A stretch of 64,000 bases of DNA, from assembly GCA_020634615.1 (NCBI GenBank), contig JACKBI010000020.1, positions 1 through 64,000 on the forward strand, given 5' to 3'. The translations under genes and the position numbers were made by a program. The notes under the pieces were generated by a model. It was not told the origin of the DNA. It made no database searches and saw only the letters and a list, made by a program, of their open reading frames with translations. This DNA is from Anaerolineales bacterium. GTDB taxonomy: Bacteria; Chloroflexota; Anaerolineae; JAAEKA01. Numbering within the stretch: position 1 is the stretch's first letter; every line of letters begins with the position of its first letter. Shown here piece after piece: positions 51,193-61,099 of the stretch.

Positions 51193-54100
51193 TCAGTCGC
51201 GGTTACGACGCCAGACGAAGGCTGCACCGAGCGCAGCCGCGGCGGCTGCCGGCAAGGTCGCCAGCGGCAGGCCGCTCAGCGGTGCAGGCATCTGCTCGAC
51301 GCCTGCGGCCAAATCAGTTAGCGCCACCGCCGTCGGCGGACGCACCGTGAGGGTCACAGGCACGACCACCAGGTCGGTCCCGTTGCCAGGGCCGGCATCA
51401 GGATCGTTGCTTTCGATGCACAGGTTGCCCGTATAGACGCCGTTGGCCAGGCCAGTGGAGTCGAAGGTCACGGTCACACCAGTGTTCGTTCCGCCTGTAT
51501 TGGAGCCGCTGGTCGTGTTCAGCGACAGCCAGGGGATATCCGAGGGTACTGCACAGGCCGGAGATCCGCCTGCCACCTCACCATCGATGAGGAAGGGCAA
51601 ACCCTGCGGAGCGCTCGTACCGCCGCCGGTTGACGACAGGTCGATCGCCGGATTCCACGTGCCTGTGCTACCGGTGAACTGTAAGCCGTTGCCGGTTGCA
51701 GTTTGGCCCAGGATCGTGATCGGCGGCGCCCATGGACCGGACGCCAGTGTGCCAGCGGCCTGCCATGCCAGCCAGTAGGTCCCTGCCGGCAGATACATAG
51801 GCGCATTGACCGTGTTGGCCATGATCGGCCGCGTCGTGCCCGGTGTTCCCTCGGAGTCGCGATAGATGTTGGACCACACGGTATTGTCCAGCCCGCTGCC
51901 AGAGGCGATGAGGTTGCCACCTGCTCCTGGTTCCCCATCATACAGCTCCCAGTTCACATTCGTCATGGTTGACGTGGTAGTTGAGCCTGTCTGGTAGGCA
52001 AAGAAGGTGAAGCTGCTGACATCCCAGCCAGCGGCGTCGCTGACTACGAAGTCGTCCGCCATCCAGTTGTTCGCGGATTCCTGGGCACCAAAGCCGAGAA
52101 TCACCATGCCTAGCGTGACGTTCTCCAGCCGGCTGACATCCGCACCGCCTGCGCCACAGCCAGCGCAGTTGACCAATGGGCCATTGTCCCACAGTACCGT
52201 TTCCGGCCATCTGAACTCAGACCGAGGCGCTGCGTTGTTGACGCTGGCTTCCCCGGCCACCACGGCGTCGTTCGCCGCGCCGACCGCTGCTTGCCCCAGC
52301 GCCTCACGATTGAAGGCGCCGATGAATGGCATGGTCGTGTCTTCCTCGTCGATGGTCCAGTCCAGCGTCCCGCCGCCGGTGTTGGCGATGGTCAACGGCT
52401 GGTTGGTCGTCGTGTTGGTGCCCTGTGTGCTATCCAGGCTCAACGGGTTGACATCGATGTTGGGCGGACCGCCCGTGGTGACCACCAGCTCCAATGGCAC
52501 CTGCACCAGCGGGGTCACAGGATCGTTGCTTTCAACGCACAGCGTACCGGTGTACGTGTTGGGCGACAGGCCGGTTGAGTCAAAGGTGACGTTAACGGCT
52601 GTGCTGTTGCCAGGAGTCGTCGTGCCAGCAGCCGGGCTTACGCTTGCCCACGGGATGTCGTCCGGAGCGGAGCAGGTCACGGCGAATGGCTCCAGGACCA
52701 TGTCGTCGTAGTAGATCACAGAGGCGCCGTTGGCGAATAAGTCGACGGCGGCGATGTTGATGGATCCGCCTCCGCTGACACCGTCGCTCCAACTACCTGT
52801 GTACAAAACTTGATTGTCGTAGTAGAAGGTCTGGGTATCGGCGTCCAGGTCGATCTCTACGCGCAGTTCAACCCACTGGCCCTTGACCAGTGTTAACGGA
52901 GGGAAGGCCGCGCCGACGCCGTCGGCCAGCACCTGGTTGGTGGCGCCGTTGAAGTGCACCTGGGCGGACCAATTGCCATCACCACCGCCAGCGGACGTGT
53001 ACTCGTTCAGCAAGATGAAGTACGATTCACCAGTGAAGTCGCTCGGCACATACTGCCAGGCGGCATAGAGCCAGCCACCACTGGTGTAGCCACTGTACTC
53101 ATGCACCAGGTCTGAGTCGACCTCGATAGCCGCAGAGTTGGGCGCGCTGCGCGCCTGTGCGCTGCTGGTCAGCGCGCCGGCCGTGGGGCTGGCACCCCAG
53201 CCGTCCCAGCCACCCTGGCCGATAAGCTGGCTGCCGGTGGCATAGCTGTCGAAGTTCTCGCTCCAGTTGAGCAGTTCAGGCACGGTTGCATTGTCCTCGA
53301 AGATGTTCCAGGTCAGGTCCGCTGTGCCTGTGTTGCCGACGTTCAGTGGTTCAACGTTGGACGTGTTGGGTGCCTGTGTACTGCTGAGGCTGCCGGGAGT
53401 GACGTCGATAATCGGCGTCGAGGACGACGGCTTGACAGCGACTGGCAGATGCTGCGCAGCAAAGCCACCACCCTCTAGCTGGCCCGGCGTCAAGTTCACC
53501 TGACCAAACGCCCACGTTCCCACAGGAAGCCCAGCAACATTGGCGGTGATATTCAGTACCTGTGTCTGACCCGCGTTGAGGCTGAAGCTGTTGGGAACGA
53601 CCGTCAGGGTCATGCCTGCCGGAGCAGAGGCGGAAACTGTCCAGGTACCATCGTCCACTGCCTCGACCGTGCGGGTCCAACTGCATGAACTGCCGCAATC
53701 GTCGTTGCCAAGGCTGGCCAGGTTGAGGGTCTTGGGATCGCCGCCGCTGCCGGGGTTGGCAGCCTGGAAGGCGCCAGGCGCCACGTTGAACAGCAGGCCC
53801 GACTGCGCGCCCTGGTCAACCTGCACGCGGCCGCCGCCCATGTCGAACGGGTCGGCCTGGGTGACGTAGTCTTCCTTGTAGACGCCAGCGACCTTGCCGG
53901 TGCTCATCATGGCGGCCTTGACCTCGGCCGGCGTCCAGTCGGGGTAGAGGCCGCTCAACAGCGCGGCCGCGCCGGCTGTGTGCGGGCTAGACATGGATGT
54001 ACCACTGACCACGCCGTAGTTCTGGGTTGGGTCTTCAGGACCAGGCGGCAGGTCGCGGTAAGCGGCGATGATATCAACGCCAGGCGCCGTCACGTCGGGC

Positions 54101-55752
54101 TTGATGATGTCGGAGGCGTTGTTGACCAGCGGGCCGCGCGAACTGAAGCCAGCCATGATGTCGCCGTTCGCCGGGTCAAAGCTGATGTTGGTGCCTTCGA
54201 TCTTGCCCATGTGGCCGCTGCCGCTGGCCATCCAGGTCTTGAGAGCGGTTCCCTTGACCGAGTCGAGTTGGACCGCGGGAAGCCAGTGGACGTCACCGTT
54301 CAGCGACTGGCCGGGATCGGTGTTGACCAGCACCATGCCACCAGCGCCGCCTTGCAGAACGTTGTAACCCTTGGCCACGCGGGCATTGGTGCCGCGGTCA
54401 CAGACCACGATCTGGCCGGTGAAAGTGCCGGGGGCGAACTCATTGAGGCACAGAGCGTCGCCGAAGTCGCCGGCGTAGACCATGGGGAGCATACCGGTGC
54501 CCAGCGAGAAGCCCTTGCCCTCCAGGTCTGGGGGAGGTGTAGTGTCGCCGCCAGTCATGTCGATGATGGCGTTGATGCCGGCGCGGTTGTGAGTGCTGGC
54601 GCCAACGGTCATCATCCAGGGCGCGTCGCCGGGGGAACCGACGGTGGAGGCGCCGGGGCCGTTGTTGCCAGCCGAGGTCACGGGCACGACGCCAGCGTCC
54701 TGGGCGGCCAGAAAGGCCAGTGCGTCAGCGTCGGTCCAGGGGTTGCTGGTGCCGCCGCCGATGGAGTAGTTGATCACGTCTACGCCATCAGCCGTGGCCT
54801 GGTTGATGGAACTGACCAGTGCTGCACCGGGGCAGCCGCCGGCGTCGAGGCACGCCTTGTAGCCAATGATGTTGGCGTGGGGCGCTACGCCTGAGATAGC
54901 AGGGCTGTAGGTGTTGAAGGGGCTGAGGTCCACAGTGCCAGGCTGCAGGTAGTTGCCGGCCGTGGTGCTGCCAGTGTGGCTGCCGTGGCCGTCGCCGTCC
55001 TCGGAGACCTCGCCGGTGAAGATGTAGAAACCGTAAGTCTTGTCGTTGCAGACGTAAGTGCCCGGGTTGCTTAAGCAGAGACCCAGGTAGTTGCCGGAGC
55101 CCAGCGGGTTGGTGTGAACGTAGCCGTCCTGGCCTGTTGCCGCAAAAGATGGATGGCCCAGGTTGATGCCGGTGTCGATGATACCGGCAACCACGCCTTC
55201 GCCCTTGTAGAGGGTTCCAGTGGCTGAGCCGTTCCAGATGTTGTCAGCGCCGATCCACTGGGGACCGACATCGGTCTGCGGGTAGCGCATGAACTCGCGC
55301 TGGACGATGTTGATGCCCTCCAACCCGACGACTGTGGCCGCCTCTTCGGGCGTCATCTCTATAGCAAAGCCGTTGTATGCAACGTTCCACTGCGCGTGGA
55401 CATAAACATCTCGGCCCAATGTCTGGTCGATGGTATTCAACATGGCTGCCTGCACGCCATCGAGGTAGTCCATATAGGCCACGCTGGCGGCGCTGTCCAT
55501 GTTGAGTTTGCGCTCACCGGTAACAGCAGGGCTGGTGGGTGCAAAGCTTTCGACGCCGCCGTAGTAGCTGGCGAGCGGAGGATCGGAAAGTTGAACAATG
55601 TAGAGGGCGGAACCAGTGGCGCCGACAGGCTCGATCAGTTTACCTGAGTGGTGTTCCACGCCAGTTGGGCCGGCGGGAGCTGCTAATGCGGAACCGGCAA
55701 CCATCGAGAAGGCCAGGATGGCGACCAGCACAAACGCAAATCGAAGCTTCAT
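51193..55752 (-). CDS. Very large secreted subtilisin-like serine protease (S8) with repeats and C-terminal anchor
   Basis: 1519 residues from Met at 55752 (MKLRFAFVLVAILAFSMVAG), which begins a clear signal peptide and has AGGAGA upstream. An inhibitor-I9-like propeptide is followed by the catalytic triad: Asp in GIIDTGINLGHPSF near 194, His in DGHGSHTGS near 256, Ser in SGTSMSSPHTAGAAAL near 586, with a protease-associated domain between about 400 and 505. Beyond 700 are repeated beta domains each containing IDVTPGSLSST / IDVNPLSLDST and 'NTGGGTLDWTI'. The end is Pro-Leu..., a hydrophobic helix and RRNRD, a cell-envelope sorting or anchoring tail. The open frame goes on upstream to 56085 without support. 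Confidence 0.92.
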   Translation of the reverse strand: MKLRFAFVLVAILAFSMVAGSALAAPAGPTGVEHHSGKLIEPVGATGSALYIVQLSDPPLASYYGGVESFAPTSPAVTGERKLNMDSAASVAYMDYLDGVQAAMLNTIDQTLGRDVYVHAQWNVAYNGFAIEMTPEEAATVVGLEGINIVQREFMRYPQTDVGPQWIGADNIWNGSATGTLYKGEGVVAGIIDTGINLGHPSFAATGQDGYVHTNPLGSGNYLGLCLSNPGTYVCNDKTYGFYIFTGEVSEDGDGHGSHTGSTTAGNYLQPGTVDLSPFNTYSPAISGVAPHANIIGYKACLDAGGCPGAALVSSINQATADGVDVINYSIGGGTSNPWTDADALAFLAAQDAGVVPVTSAGNNGPGASTVGSPGDAPWMMTVGASTHNRAGINAIIDMTGGDTTPPPDLEGKGFSLGTGMLPMVYAGDFGDALCLNEFAPGTFTGQIVVCDRGTNARVAKGYNVLQGGAGGMVLVNTDPGQSLNGDVHWLPAVQLDSVKGTALKTWMASGSGHMGKIEGTNISFDPANGDIMAGFSSRGPLVNNASDIIKPDVTAPGVDIIAAYRDLPPGPEDPTQNYGVVSGTSMSSPHTAGAAALLSGLYPDWTPAEVKAAMMSTGKVAGVYKEDYVTQADPFDMGGGRVQVDQGAQSGLLFNVAPGAFQAANPGSGGDPKTLNLASLGNDDCGSSCSWTRTVEAVDDGTWTVSASAPAGMTLTVVPNSFSLNAGQTQVLNITANVAGLPVGTWAFGQVNLTPGQLEGGGFAAQHLPVAVKPSSSTPIIDVTPGSLSSTQAPNTSNVEPLNVGNTGTADLTWNIFEDNATVPELLNWSENFDSYATGSQLIGQGGWDGWGASPTAGALTSSAQARSAPNSAAIEVDSDLVHEYSGYTSGGWLYAAWQYVPSDFTGESYFILLNEYTSAGGGDGNWSAQVHFNGATNQVLADGVGAAFPPLTLVKGQWVELRVEIDLDADTQTFYYDNQVLYTGSWSDGVSGGGSINIAAVDLFANGASVIYYDDMVLEPFAVTCSAPDDIPWASVSPAAGTTTPGNSTAVNVTFDSTGLSPNTYTGTLCVESNDPVTPLVQVPLELVVTTGGPPNIDVNPLSLDSTQGTNTTTNQPLTIANTGGGTLDWTIDEEDTTMPFIGAFNREALGQAAVGAANDAVVAGEASVNNAAPRSEFRWPETVLWDNGPLVNCAGCGAGGADVSRLENVTLGMVILGFGAQESANNWMADDFVVSDAAGWDVSSFTFFAYQTGSTTTSTMTNVNWELYDGEPGAGGNLIASGSGLDNTVWSNIYRDSEGTPGTTRPIMANTVNAPMYLPAGTYWLAWQAAGTLASGPWAPPITILGQTATGNGLQFTGSTGTWNPAIDLSSTGGGTSAPQGLPFLIDGEVAGGSPACAVPSDIPWLSLNTTSGSNTGGTNTGVTVTFDSTGLANGVYTGNLCIESNDPDAGPGNGTDLVVVPVTLTVRPPTAVALTDLAAGVEQMPAPLSGLPLATLPAAAAAALGAAFVWRRNRD

Positions 55753-56117
55753 TGTGAGGGGTTCTCCTTTGTGTCCGCAGCCGCGGCATCGTTGTTCGAG
55801 AGACCGGCGGTCAGACACACTGCAAAAATGGATTGGGGGACGAGGGGCGCGAACAGACGCCAGGTCCCGGACGGTACGGAGAGAGGGGTTGTGGTCGGGT
55901 TCACCTCCTGTCGGATCAGCGTGCCCGCTTGTGCAGATTGCACGGCGGCTGACACGTGTCGTCACGGCGCTTGGCAATGACCGATTGGGCGAAGCACAAC
56001 GGTGCTCCGTCAAAACTAAGCAAACGATACTGATGTGTGAGGGACTTGGTCCACAAGCGAGGACCAGAGCATGCGGCAAAAACAAATTGGCAAAACGGGA
56101 TGAATGCAGACGAGGAT

Positions 56118-56145
56118 ATTATACCCGCGCTTCTATATGTGTCAA
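56118..56145 (-). promoter_or_regulatory. Near-consensus promoter of the subtilisin gene
   Basis: Minus strand TTGACA (56145-56140), 16-nt spacer, TATAAT (56123-56118). It gives a leader of about 360 nt before the start codon. The gap 55753-56288 holds no supported gene. Confidence 0.8.
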
Positions 56146-56206
56146 AAGACACAACTCAGGTGCTGCGTGCCGTTCAATCCGCGATCGTGACTATGCGACA
56201 GGATAA

Positions 56207-56267
56207 GTGACAGTCACTTCGCACACCCGTGCCAAATCCGGCTGACGTTGACGAAAGTGACTGTCAC
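56207..56267. repeat. gtgacagtcac palindromic element, copy 2
   Basis: GTGACAGTCACTT (56207-56219) pairs with AAGTGACTGTCAC (56255-56267). Same arms as the copy at 21394-21449. Lies 22 bp past the fadD stop and may double as its terminator. Confidence 0.7.
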
Positions 56268-56288
56268 CTGATACCTGCTGATTTCCGA

Positions 56289-58043
56289 TTACTGTCCGCC
56301 GCTCGCCTTGCGCGCTTCCTCTTCTACCAGGACGCGACGGATGTACTTGCCGACCATGCTTTTGGGCAGGTCGCTGCGGAATTCGACTTCCCTGGGCACC
56401 TTGTAAGGCGCCAGATTCTCGCGGCAAAAGGCGATCAACTCATCGGCGGTCGCAGTCTCGCCCGGCTTCAACACCACGTAGGCTTTGACCGTTTCGCCGC
56501 GCACCGGATGGGGAATGCCGGCCACCATGGCCTCCAACACCTTGGGATGCATGAACAGCACCTCCTCCACCTCGCGCGGCACGATGTTGTAGCCGCCGGC
56601 AATGATCAGGTCCTTCTTGCGATCGACGATGTAGAAGTATCCGTCCTCATCCATCTTGGCGATGTCGCCGGTGTACAGCCAGCCATCTTCGTCCTTGACG
56701 TTGGCCGTTTCCTCGGGCTGGTTCCAATATCCCATCATCACCTGCGGGCCGCGCAGCGCCAACTCGCCCTCTTCGCCGGGGGCCACGTCGTGCAGCATGC
56801 CATCCTCGTCCGGTTCCAGCGCCACCAATCTGGCTTCAACGTCAGGCAGCGGCACGCCGATGGAACCGGCCTTGCGCAGCCCGTAGACCGGGTTGCAGTG
56901 CGTCACGGGCGCTGCCTCGGTCAGTCCGTAGCCTTCCACCAGCCGCCCGCCGGTGATCTGGCCAAACTTCTCCTGCACATCCATCGGCAGCGGCGCGGCG
57001 CCGCTGATGCAGGCCTTGACGCTGGTCAGGTCGTACTTGGCAACGTCGGGGTGGCTGTTGATGCCGATGTACATGGTCGGCACGCCGGGGAAAATGGTCG
57101 CCTTCTCGCGCTGGATCTGGTTCATGACGTTGTCGATGGGGCGCGGGTTGGGGACGACGATCAGCTTGCCGCCGCAATAGACGCACAACGCCATGCCGAC
57201 CGTCATGCCGAAGACGTGGAAGAAGGGGATCGCGCCCATCAGCACCTCTATGCCCGGCTCCAGGTCTGTCAGCCAGTTGGCACACTGGATCACGTTGGCG
57301 ACCAGGTTGTGGTGACTGAGCATAGCTGCCTTGGGCACGCCGGTGGTACCGCCAGTGTACTGGAACAAGGCGATGTCGTCGGGCTGCACGGCCACCGCGG
57401 GCGGCGTCGGCGGGTACTTGGCCAGCAGGCTGGTGAGTTGCCAGACACCGTTGCCCTCCGGCACATCGACCCACTGGCCCTCCTTGGCCTGGGTTCGCTG
57501 CACCAGCCGGCCAAAGGGGAACCCAGTGAAGTCGTTGATGCGGCAGATAATCACCCGTTTGACGGCGGTCCTGGCCTGGATCTCCTGCAGCCTGGGATAG
57601 AAGCTGTTGAGCAGGATCATGGTCTCCGCGCCCGAATCGCTGAGTTGGTGCTGCACCTCGCGCGGCGTGTAGATCGGATTGGTGTTGACCACGATCGCGC
57701 CGATCTTCAAAGCGGCGTAGAAACAGATCAACGAGTGCGGCGAATTGGGAAGCTGAACGGCCACCCGGTCGCCCTTGCGCACGCCCAGTTCCCACAACGC
57801 GGTCGCCAAACGGTCGACTTTGTCGTTGAGCTCGGCGTAGGTCATCTCCATGCCGACGATCAGCCCGCCGGGCAGGTAACGTAGAATCATCTTGACCGCG
57901 GTCTGCGAACTGTAGCGGGCAGCAGCTTCATCCAGCATCTCGTGCAGGGCGATCGCGGGGTAGTCGAGATGCGCGGGCACTCCGTCTTCGTAATGTGCTA
58001 ACCAGGGCTTTTCCACGGTGAAACCTCGTTTCGTAATAGCCAT
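56289..58043 (-). CDS. fadD: Long-chain fatty-acid--CoA ligase
   Basis: 584 residues from Met at 58043 (MAITKRGFTVEKPW). Activates fatty acids to acyl-CoA through an acyl-adenylate. The ATP/AMP motif FQYTGGTTGVPKAAMLSH lies near 230, followed by EGYGLTEAAPVTHCNP, the hinge YTGDIAKMDEDGYFYIVDRKKD and GGYNIVPREVEEVL, with the C-terminal catalytic Lys in LPKSMVGKYIRRVL. Length and motif order match FadD. Single gene, divergent from trpA, with its own promoter. Confidence 0.93.
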   Translation of the reverse strand: MAITKRGFTVEKPWLAHYEDGVPAHLDYPAIALHEMLDEAAARYSSQTAVKMILRYLPGGLIVGMEMTYAELNDKVDRLATALWELGVRKGDRVAVQLPNSPHSLICFYAALKIGAIVVNTNPIYTPREVQHQLSDSGAETMILLNSFYPRLQEIQARTAVKRVIICRINDFTGFPFGRLVQRTQAKEGQWVDVPEGNGVWQLTSLLAKYPPTPPAVAVQPDDIALFQYTGGTTGVPKAAMLSHHNLVANVIQCANWLTDLEPGIEVLMGAIPFFHVFGMTVGMALCVYCGGKLIVVPNPRPIDNVMNQIQREKATIFPGVPTMYIGINSHPDVAKYDLTSVKACISGAAPLPMDVQEKFGQITGGRLVEGYGLTEAAPVTHCNPVYGLRKAGSIGVPLPDVEARLVALEPDEDGMLHDVAPGEEGELALRGPQVMMGYWNQPEETANVKDEDGWLYTGDIAKMDEDGYFYIVDRKKDLIIAGGYNIVPREVEEVLFMHPKVLEAMVAGIPHPVRGETVKAYVVLKPGETATADELIAFCRENLAPYKVPREVEFRSDLPKSMVGKYIRRVLVEEEARKASGGQ

Positions 58044-58111
58044 CCATGCGGGAAAAGAACGGTTGCCAGGCACGCCGAACGGCATGTCTCCAGCATTGTT
58101 CCGATGTTCAC

Positions 58112-58140
58112 ATTATAGCCTCAAACTCAGAAAGCGTCAA
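58112..58140 (-). promoter_or_regulatory. fadD promoter
   Basis: Minus strand TTGACG (58140-58135), 17-nt spacer, TATAAT (58117-58112). About 70 bp upstream of the fadD start. Confidence 0.75.
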
Positions 58141-58155
58141 CGAAACGGCGGTTGT

Positions 58156-58185
58156 TTGACCGGCAACGCGCCTCTCCCGTATAAT
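58156..58185 (+). promoter_or_regulatory. trpA promoter
   Basis: TTGACC (58156-58161), 18-nt spacer, TATAAT (58180-58185), 35 bp before the GTG start. Confidence 0.75.
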
Positions 58186-58220
58186 GCCAGGAAAGCAGCG
58201 AGACAACAAGGACACCACAC

Positions 58221-59084
58221 GTGACAACAAACGGACCAGACCGCATCCGCGCCGCCTTTGCCCGTGCACACCAGCAGGGACGCGCGGCATTCATGCCCTA
58301 CCAAATGCTGGGCCATCCATCGCTTCAGGCATCGCCTGAGATCATCAGCGCACTGGCCGGTGCAGGCGCCGACCTGTTCGAACTGGGCTTGCCCTTCTCC
58401 GATCCGCTGGCCGACGGGCCGACCGTCCAGGCTGCCGGCCAGATCGCGCTGAACAACGGCGTCACCGTCGCCCAGTGTCTGGCGATGGTAAGCGACCTGC
58501 GCCGCGAACTTCCTGATCCGCCCTTCTGCCTGATGGGCTACATCAACCCAATCCTTGCCTACGGCACTGAACGGTTCCTGCGAGCGGCTGCAGAAGCAGG
58601 CGTCGATGGGCTGATCGTGCCCGATCTGCCGCCCGACGAACCTGAAGCAGAGGAGATAGCGGCGCTCTGCGCACGTTTCGGCATTGCGCCGATCTACCTC
58701 TTGGCGCCGACCAGCACAGCCGAACGCATCGAACTGGGCGTGCTGCGCAGCCAGGGTTTTGTCTACCTCGTCAGCGTCGCGGGCGTCACCGGCACACGCG
58801 CTGCGCTGCCCGCGGACCTGAGCAGCTTCGTCCAGCGGGTGCGACGGATTGCTGACCGACGTCCAGCCAGCGAGCGGCCATACATCGCCGTGGGGTTCGG
58901 CATCGGCACGCCGGAAGTGTCGGCGGCCGTGGCCCGGATCGCTGACGGCGTGATCGTCGGCAGCGCGCTGGTCAAACTGGCGGGCAGCAGCGAGCAGCCG
59001 GCTGAAGCCGTGGCGGAGCTTGGTGCAGCGCTGGGAGCCGCGGCGCGGCGGTCGGTAGCGTCCGCGGACGTCGCCGCCGAATGA
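58221..59084 (+). CDS. trpA: Tryptophan synthase alpha chain
   Basis: 287 residues, GTG start. TIM barrel that splits indole-3-glycerol phosphate to indole. Catalytic Glu is in FELGLPFSDPLADGP near 50 and catalytic Asp in GLIVPDLPPDE near 133; SVAGVTGTRAAL and VGFGIGTPEV bind phosphate. The usual YLTAGDP segment reads YQMLGHPS here. It has its own promoter and no trpB or other trp gene beside it, so the pathway is split in this genome. Confidence 0.93.
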   Translation: MTTNGPDRIRAAFARAHQQGRAAFMPYQMLGHPSLQASPEIISALAGAGADLFELGLPFSDPLADGPTVQAAGQIALNNGVTVAQCLAMVSDLRRELPDPPFCLMGYINPILAYGTERFLRAAAEAGVDGLIVPDLPPDEPEAEEIAALCARFGIAPIYLLAPTSTAERIELGVLRSQGFVYLVSVAGVTGTRAALPADLSSFVQRVRRIADRRPASERPYIAVGFGIGTPEVSAAVARIADGVIVGSALVKLAGSSEQPAEAVAELGAALGAAARRSVASADVAAE

Positions 59085-59109
59085 ATTCGGCGGCTGATAC
59101 TACAGAAGC

Positions 59110-59532
59110 ATGCTAAAGCAAGCTGACCCGACCAGCGGGGAGCGCGCGTTCGAGGCGCAGTCTGTCTATTGGGCGTTGTTTCGGGGAGATGCACCGTTTA
59201 TTCTGATTCAGCGCTATGAGCAAGCGGCGCGGCAACTGGACGGGGCGGCGAACCCCGGGGACATTTCGGCGATCCACCAATTGCTGGCGCAGCGCGCGGA
59301 CCTGGAAGCGGCTGAATTAGCGGGACGTCTCACCGGCCGGCTGCCGCTGTTGACGCGCAAATTCTCGGCCATGACCTACCTCGCCGAGACGCTGCCCGAC
59401 CACCAGCGATTCTATATCAACCGCCGCTCCAGCCTGGCCGGCGGGGTGATGATGCTGACCTGGGCGGGGATGTTGACCGCGGTCAAGTTGGCGCGCGGGT
59501 TGTGGTTATTGCGGAGCGTGCGCCGTGGCTAA
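59110..59532 (+). CDS. Small protein with C-terminal membrane helix, partner of GMC oxidoreductase
   Basis: 140 residues. Mostly helical and soluble, with 'KFSAMTYLAETLPDHQRFYINRRSS' near 85-108 (seen in pieces) followed by one transmembrane helix (GGVMMLTWAGMLTAVKLARG). It overlaps the oxidoreductase gene by 8 bases, so the two are made together. Some GMC enzymes have a small subunit; whether this is one is a guess. Family not recognised. Confidence 0.65.
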   Translation: MLKQADPTSGERAFEAQSVYWALFRGDAPFILIQRYEQAARQLDGAANPGDISAIHQLLAQRADLEAAELAGRLTGRLPLLTRKFSAMTYLAETLPDHQRFYINRRSSLAGGVMMLTWAGMLTAVKLARGLWLLRSVRRG

Positions 59533-61099
59533 GTTCATCGTCGTTGGGTCGGGTGCAGCCGGCGTTGCTGCCGCGCTGGAACTGGTGCGCCGCGGGGTCA
59601 GACCGCTGCTGCTGGATGTCGGCTACACCAACCATGCCGACCTCCCGCGGGTACACGGCAATCTGTACGACTATCGTCGCGGTCACGACAGTTTCGATTT
59701 GCACATCGGCCCGGATTTGGGTGGTCTTGCCAGCGCACTAGCAAACGAGCCGGGTGTCGCAAAGCTCAACGCACCCAACATGGCCTTCGTCACGCGCGAC
59801 GCCGACCGGCTTGCGCCACTGGAACAAACGCATTTTCAGGCCGTGCAGAGCTTCGCGGCCGGCGGGCTGGGCAACGCCTGGGGAGCCGGGCTGTACCGCT
59901 GGACCGAAAACGATCTGGACAACTTCCCCATTGCACTGTCAGCGCTGCAACCCTATTTTGACGTGCTGACGCGAGAGGTCGGCATCAGCGGCCAGGACGA
60001 CGACCTCTCGCGCTTTTTCGGCGACCCGGCCGGCCTGCTGCCACCGTTGACGCTGTCCTACAACGCGCGGCTGGCACATGACGCCTACCTGAAGAAACGT
60101 GACGCGTTGCAGCGCGCGGGCGTTTATCTTGGATTCCCGCGGGTTGCGGCGCTTTCCAGGCCCCACAACGGCCGGCCCGCCTGCGACTACAACAACCTGG
60201 AGTTCTGGCAGGCGCAGCCATACATCTACACCCCCGTCGTCACCTTGCAGGAAATGATCAGCCGCGACCAGATCGACTACCGACCCGGCATGCTGGTGCA
60301 TTCCTGGCAGGAAAACGACAATGCAGTGACCGTTCAGGCCACCGACATCCACAACCAGGCCCCGCTCCAGTTCACCGGAAGCACGTTGTTGTTGGCCGCC
60401 GGGGCCATCAACACGGCGCGTATCGCCCTGCAAAGCCGCAACGACTTTTCCACCCGCCTGCCACTGCTGGAGAATCCGATTCTGCAGATTCCGCTGATCC
60501 TGCCGCGCTCCATTGGCAGACGGCTGGATACCCACGCGTTCGGGCTGGTGCAGTTGAATCTCGTCTGGCAATCAGCGGGACACGGGACGTTGCTGCAAGG
60601 CAGCCTGATCGAGTTGACTGCGCCGATGCGTTCCGAGTTCTTCGGACGTTTCCCGTTGTCCGCGCGCGGCAATCTGGCAGCCATGCGAACGCTGCTGCCG
60701 GCGATGATGATGATGCAGCTCTACTATCCGGGCTCAGCCCAGCCGCCAGCTGAGCTGTCACTATCCCCAAATGGCCGTTTGCGCATAGTCGCGCCGCCGC
60801 ATAACCTGGACCGGGGCGCGCTGGCGCCGCTGCTGGCAGCGCTGCGCTCGCTGGGGCTGTGGACACACCCAGCGCTGATCCAGCAGCCGCCTACCGGCCA
60901 CGCCATTCACTATGCCGGCACACTGCCGATGAACGACGACCCCGCGGCGTACCAGTGCGATCCCACCGGCCGGCTGCATGGCACACGCCGCGTCTTCGTC
61001 GCCGACTCGGCCGGCTTCCCCACTTTGCCGGCCAAGAACATGTCCTTCGGCATGATGGCCAACGCGATGCGCATCGCCGCGACGGCGGCCGGATCATGA
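59525..61099 (+). CDS. GMC-family FAD-dependent oxidoreductase
   Basis: 524 residues, GTG start inside the previous gene. FAD-binding FIVVGSGAAGVAAALEL is at the N-terminus, and the C-terminal GMC segment has 'RVFVADSAGFPTLPAKNMSF' and 'MANAMRIA'. Middle stretches such as 'GGLGNAWGAGLYRW' are typical of the polysaccharide- or sterol-oxidase-like bacterial branch. The stop overlaps the next start (ATGA), giving a tight three-gene unit with the epimerase. Substrate unknown; sugar or lipid alcohol oxidation is likely. Confidence 0.85.
   Translation: MAKFIVVGSGAAGVAAALELVRRGVRPLLLDVGYTNHADLPRVHGNLYDYRRGHDSFDLHIGPDLGGLASALANEPGVAKLNAPNMAFVTRDADRLAPLEQTHFQAVQSFAAGGLGNAWGAGLYRWTENDLDNFPIALSALQPYFDVLTREVGISGQDDDLSRFFGDPAGLLPPLTLSYNARLAHDAYLKKRDALQRAGVYLGFPRVAALSRPHNGRPACDYNNLEFWQAQPYIYTPVVTLQEMISRDQIDYRPGMLVHSWQENDNAVTVQATDIHNQAPLQFTGSTLLLAAGAINTARIALQSRNDFSTRLPLLENPILQIPLILPRSIGRRLDTHAFGLVQLNLVWQSAGHGTLLQGSLIELTAPMRSEFFGRFPLSARGNLAAMRTLLPAMMMMQLYYPGSAQPPAELSLSPNGRLRIVAPPHNLDRGALAPLLAALRSLGLWTHPALIQQPPTGHAIHYAGTLPMNDDPAAYQCDPTGRLHGTRRVFVADSAGFPTLPAKNMSFGMMANAMRIAATAAGS

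Noticed and set aside
55753..56085. N-terminal extension of the subtilisin
   Set aside because: The signal peptide begins at 55752 with a good ribosome site; the upstream frame has no start support or similarity.
56229..57884. 551-residue plus-strand open frame
   Set aside because: Antisense to fadD; no recognisable motif.
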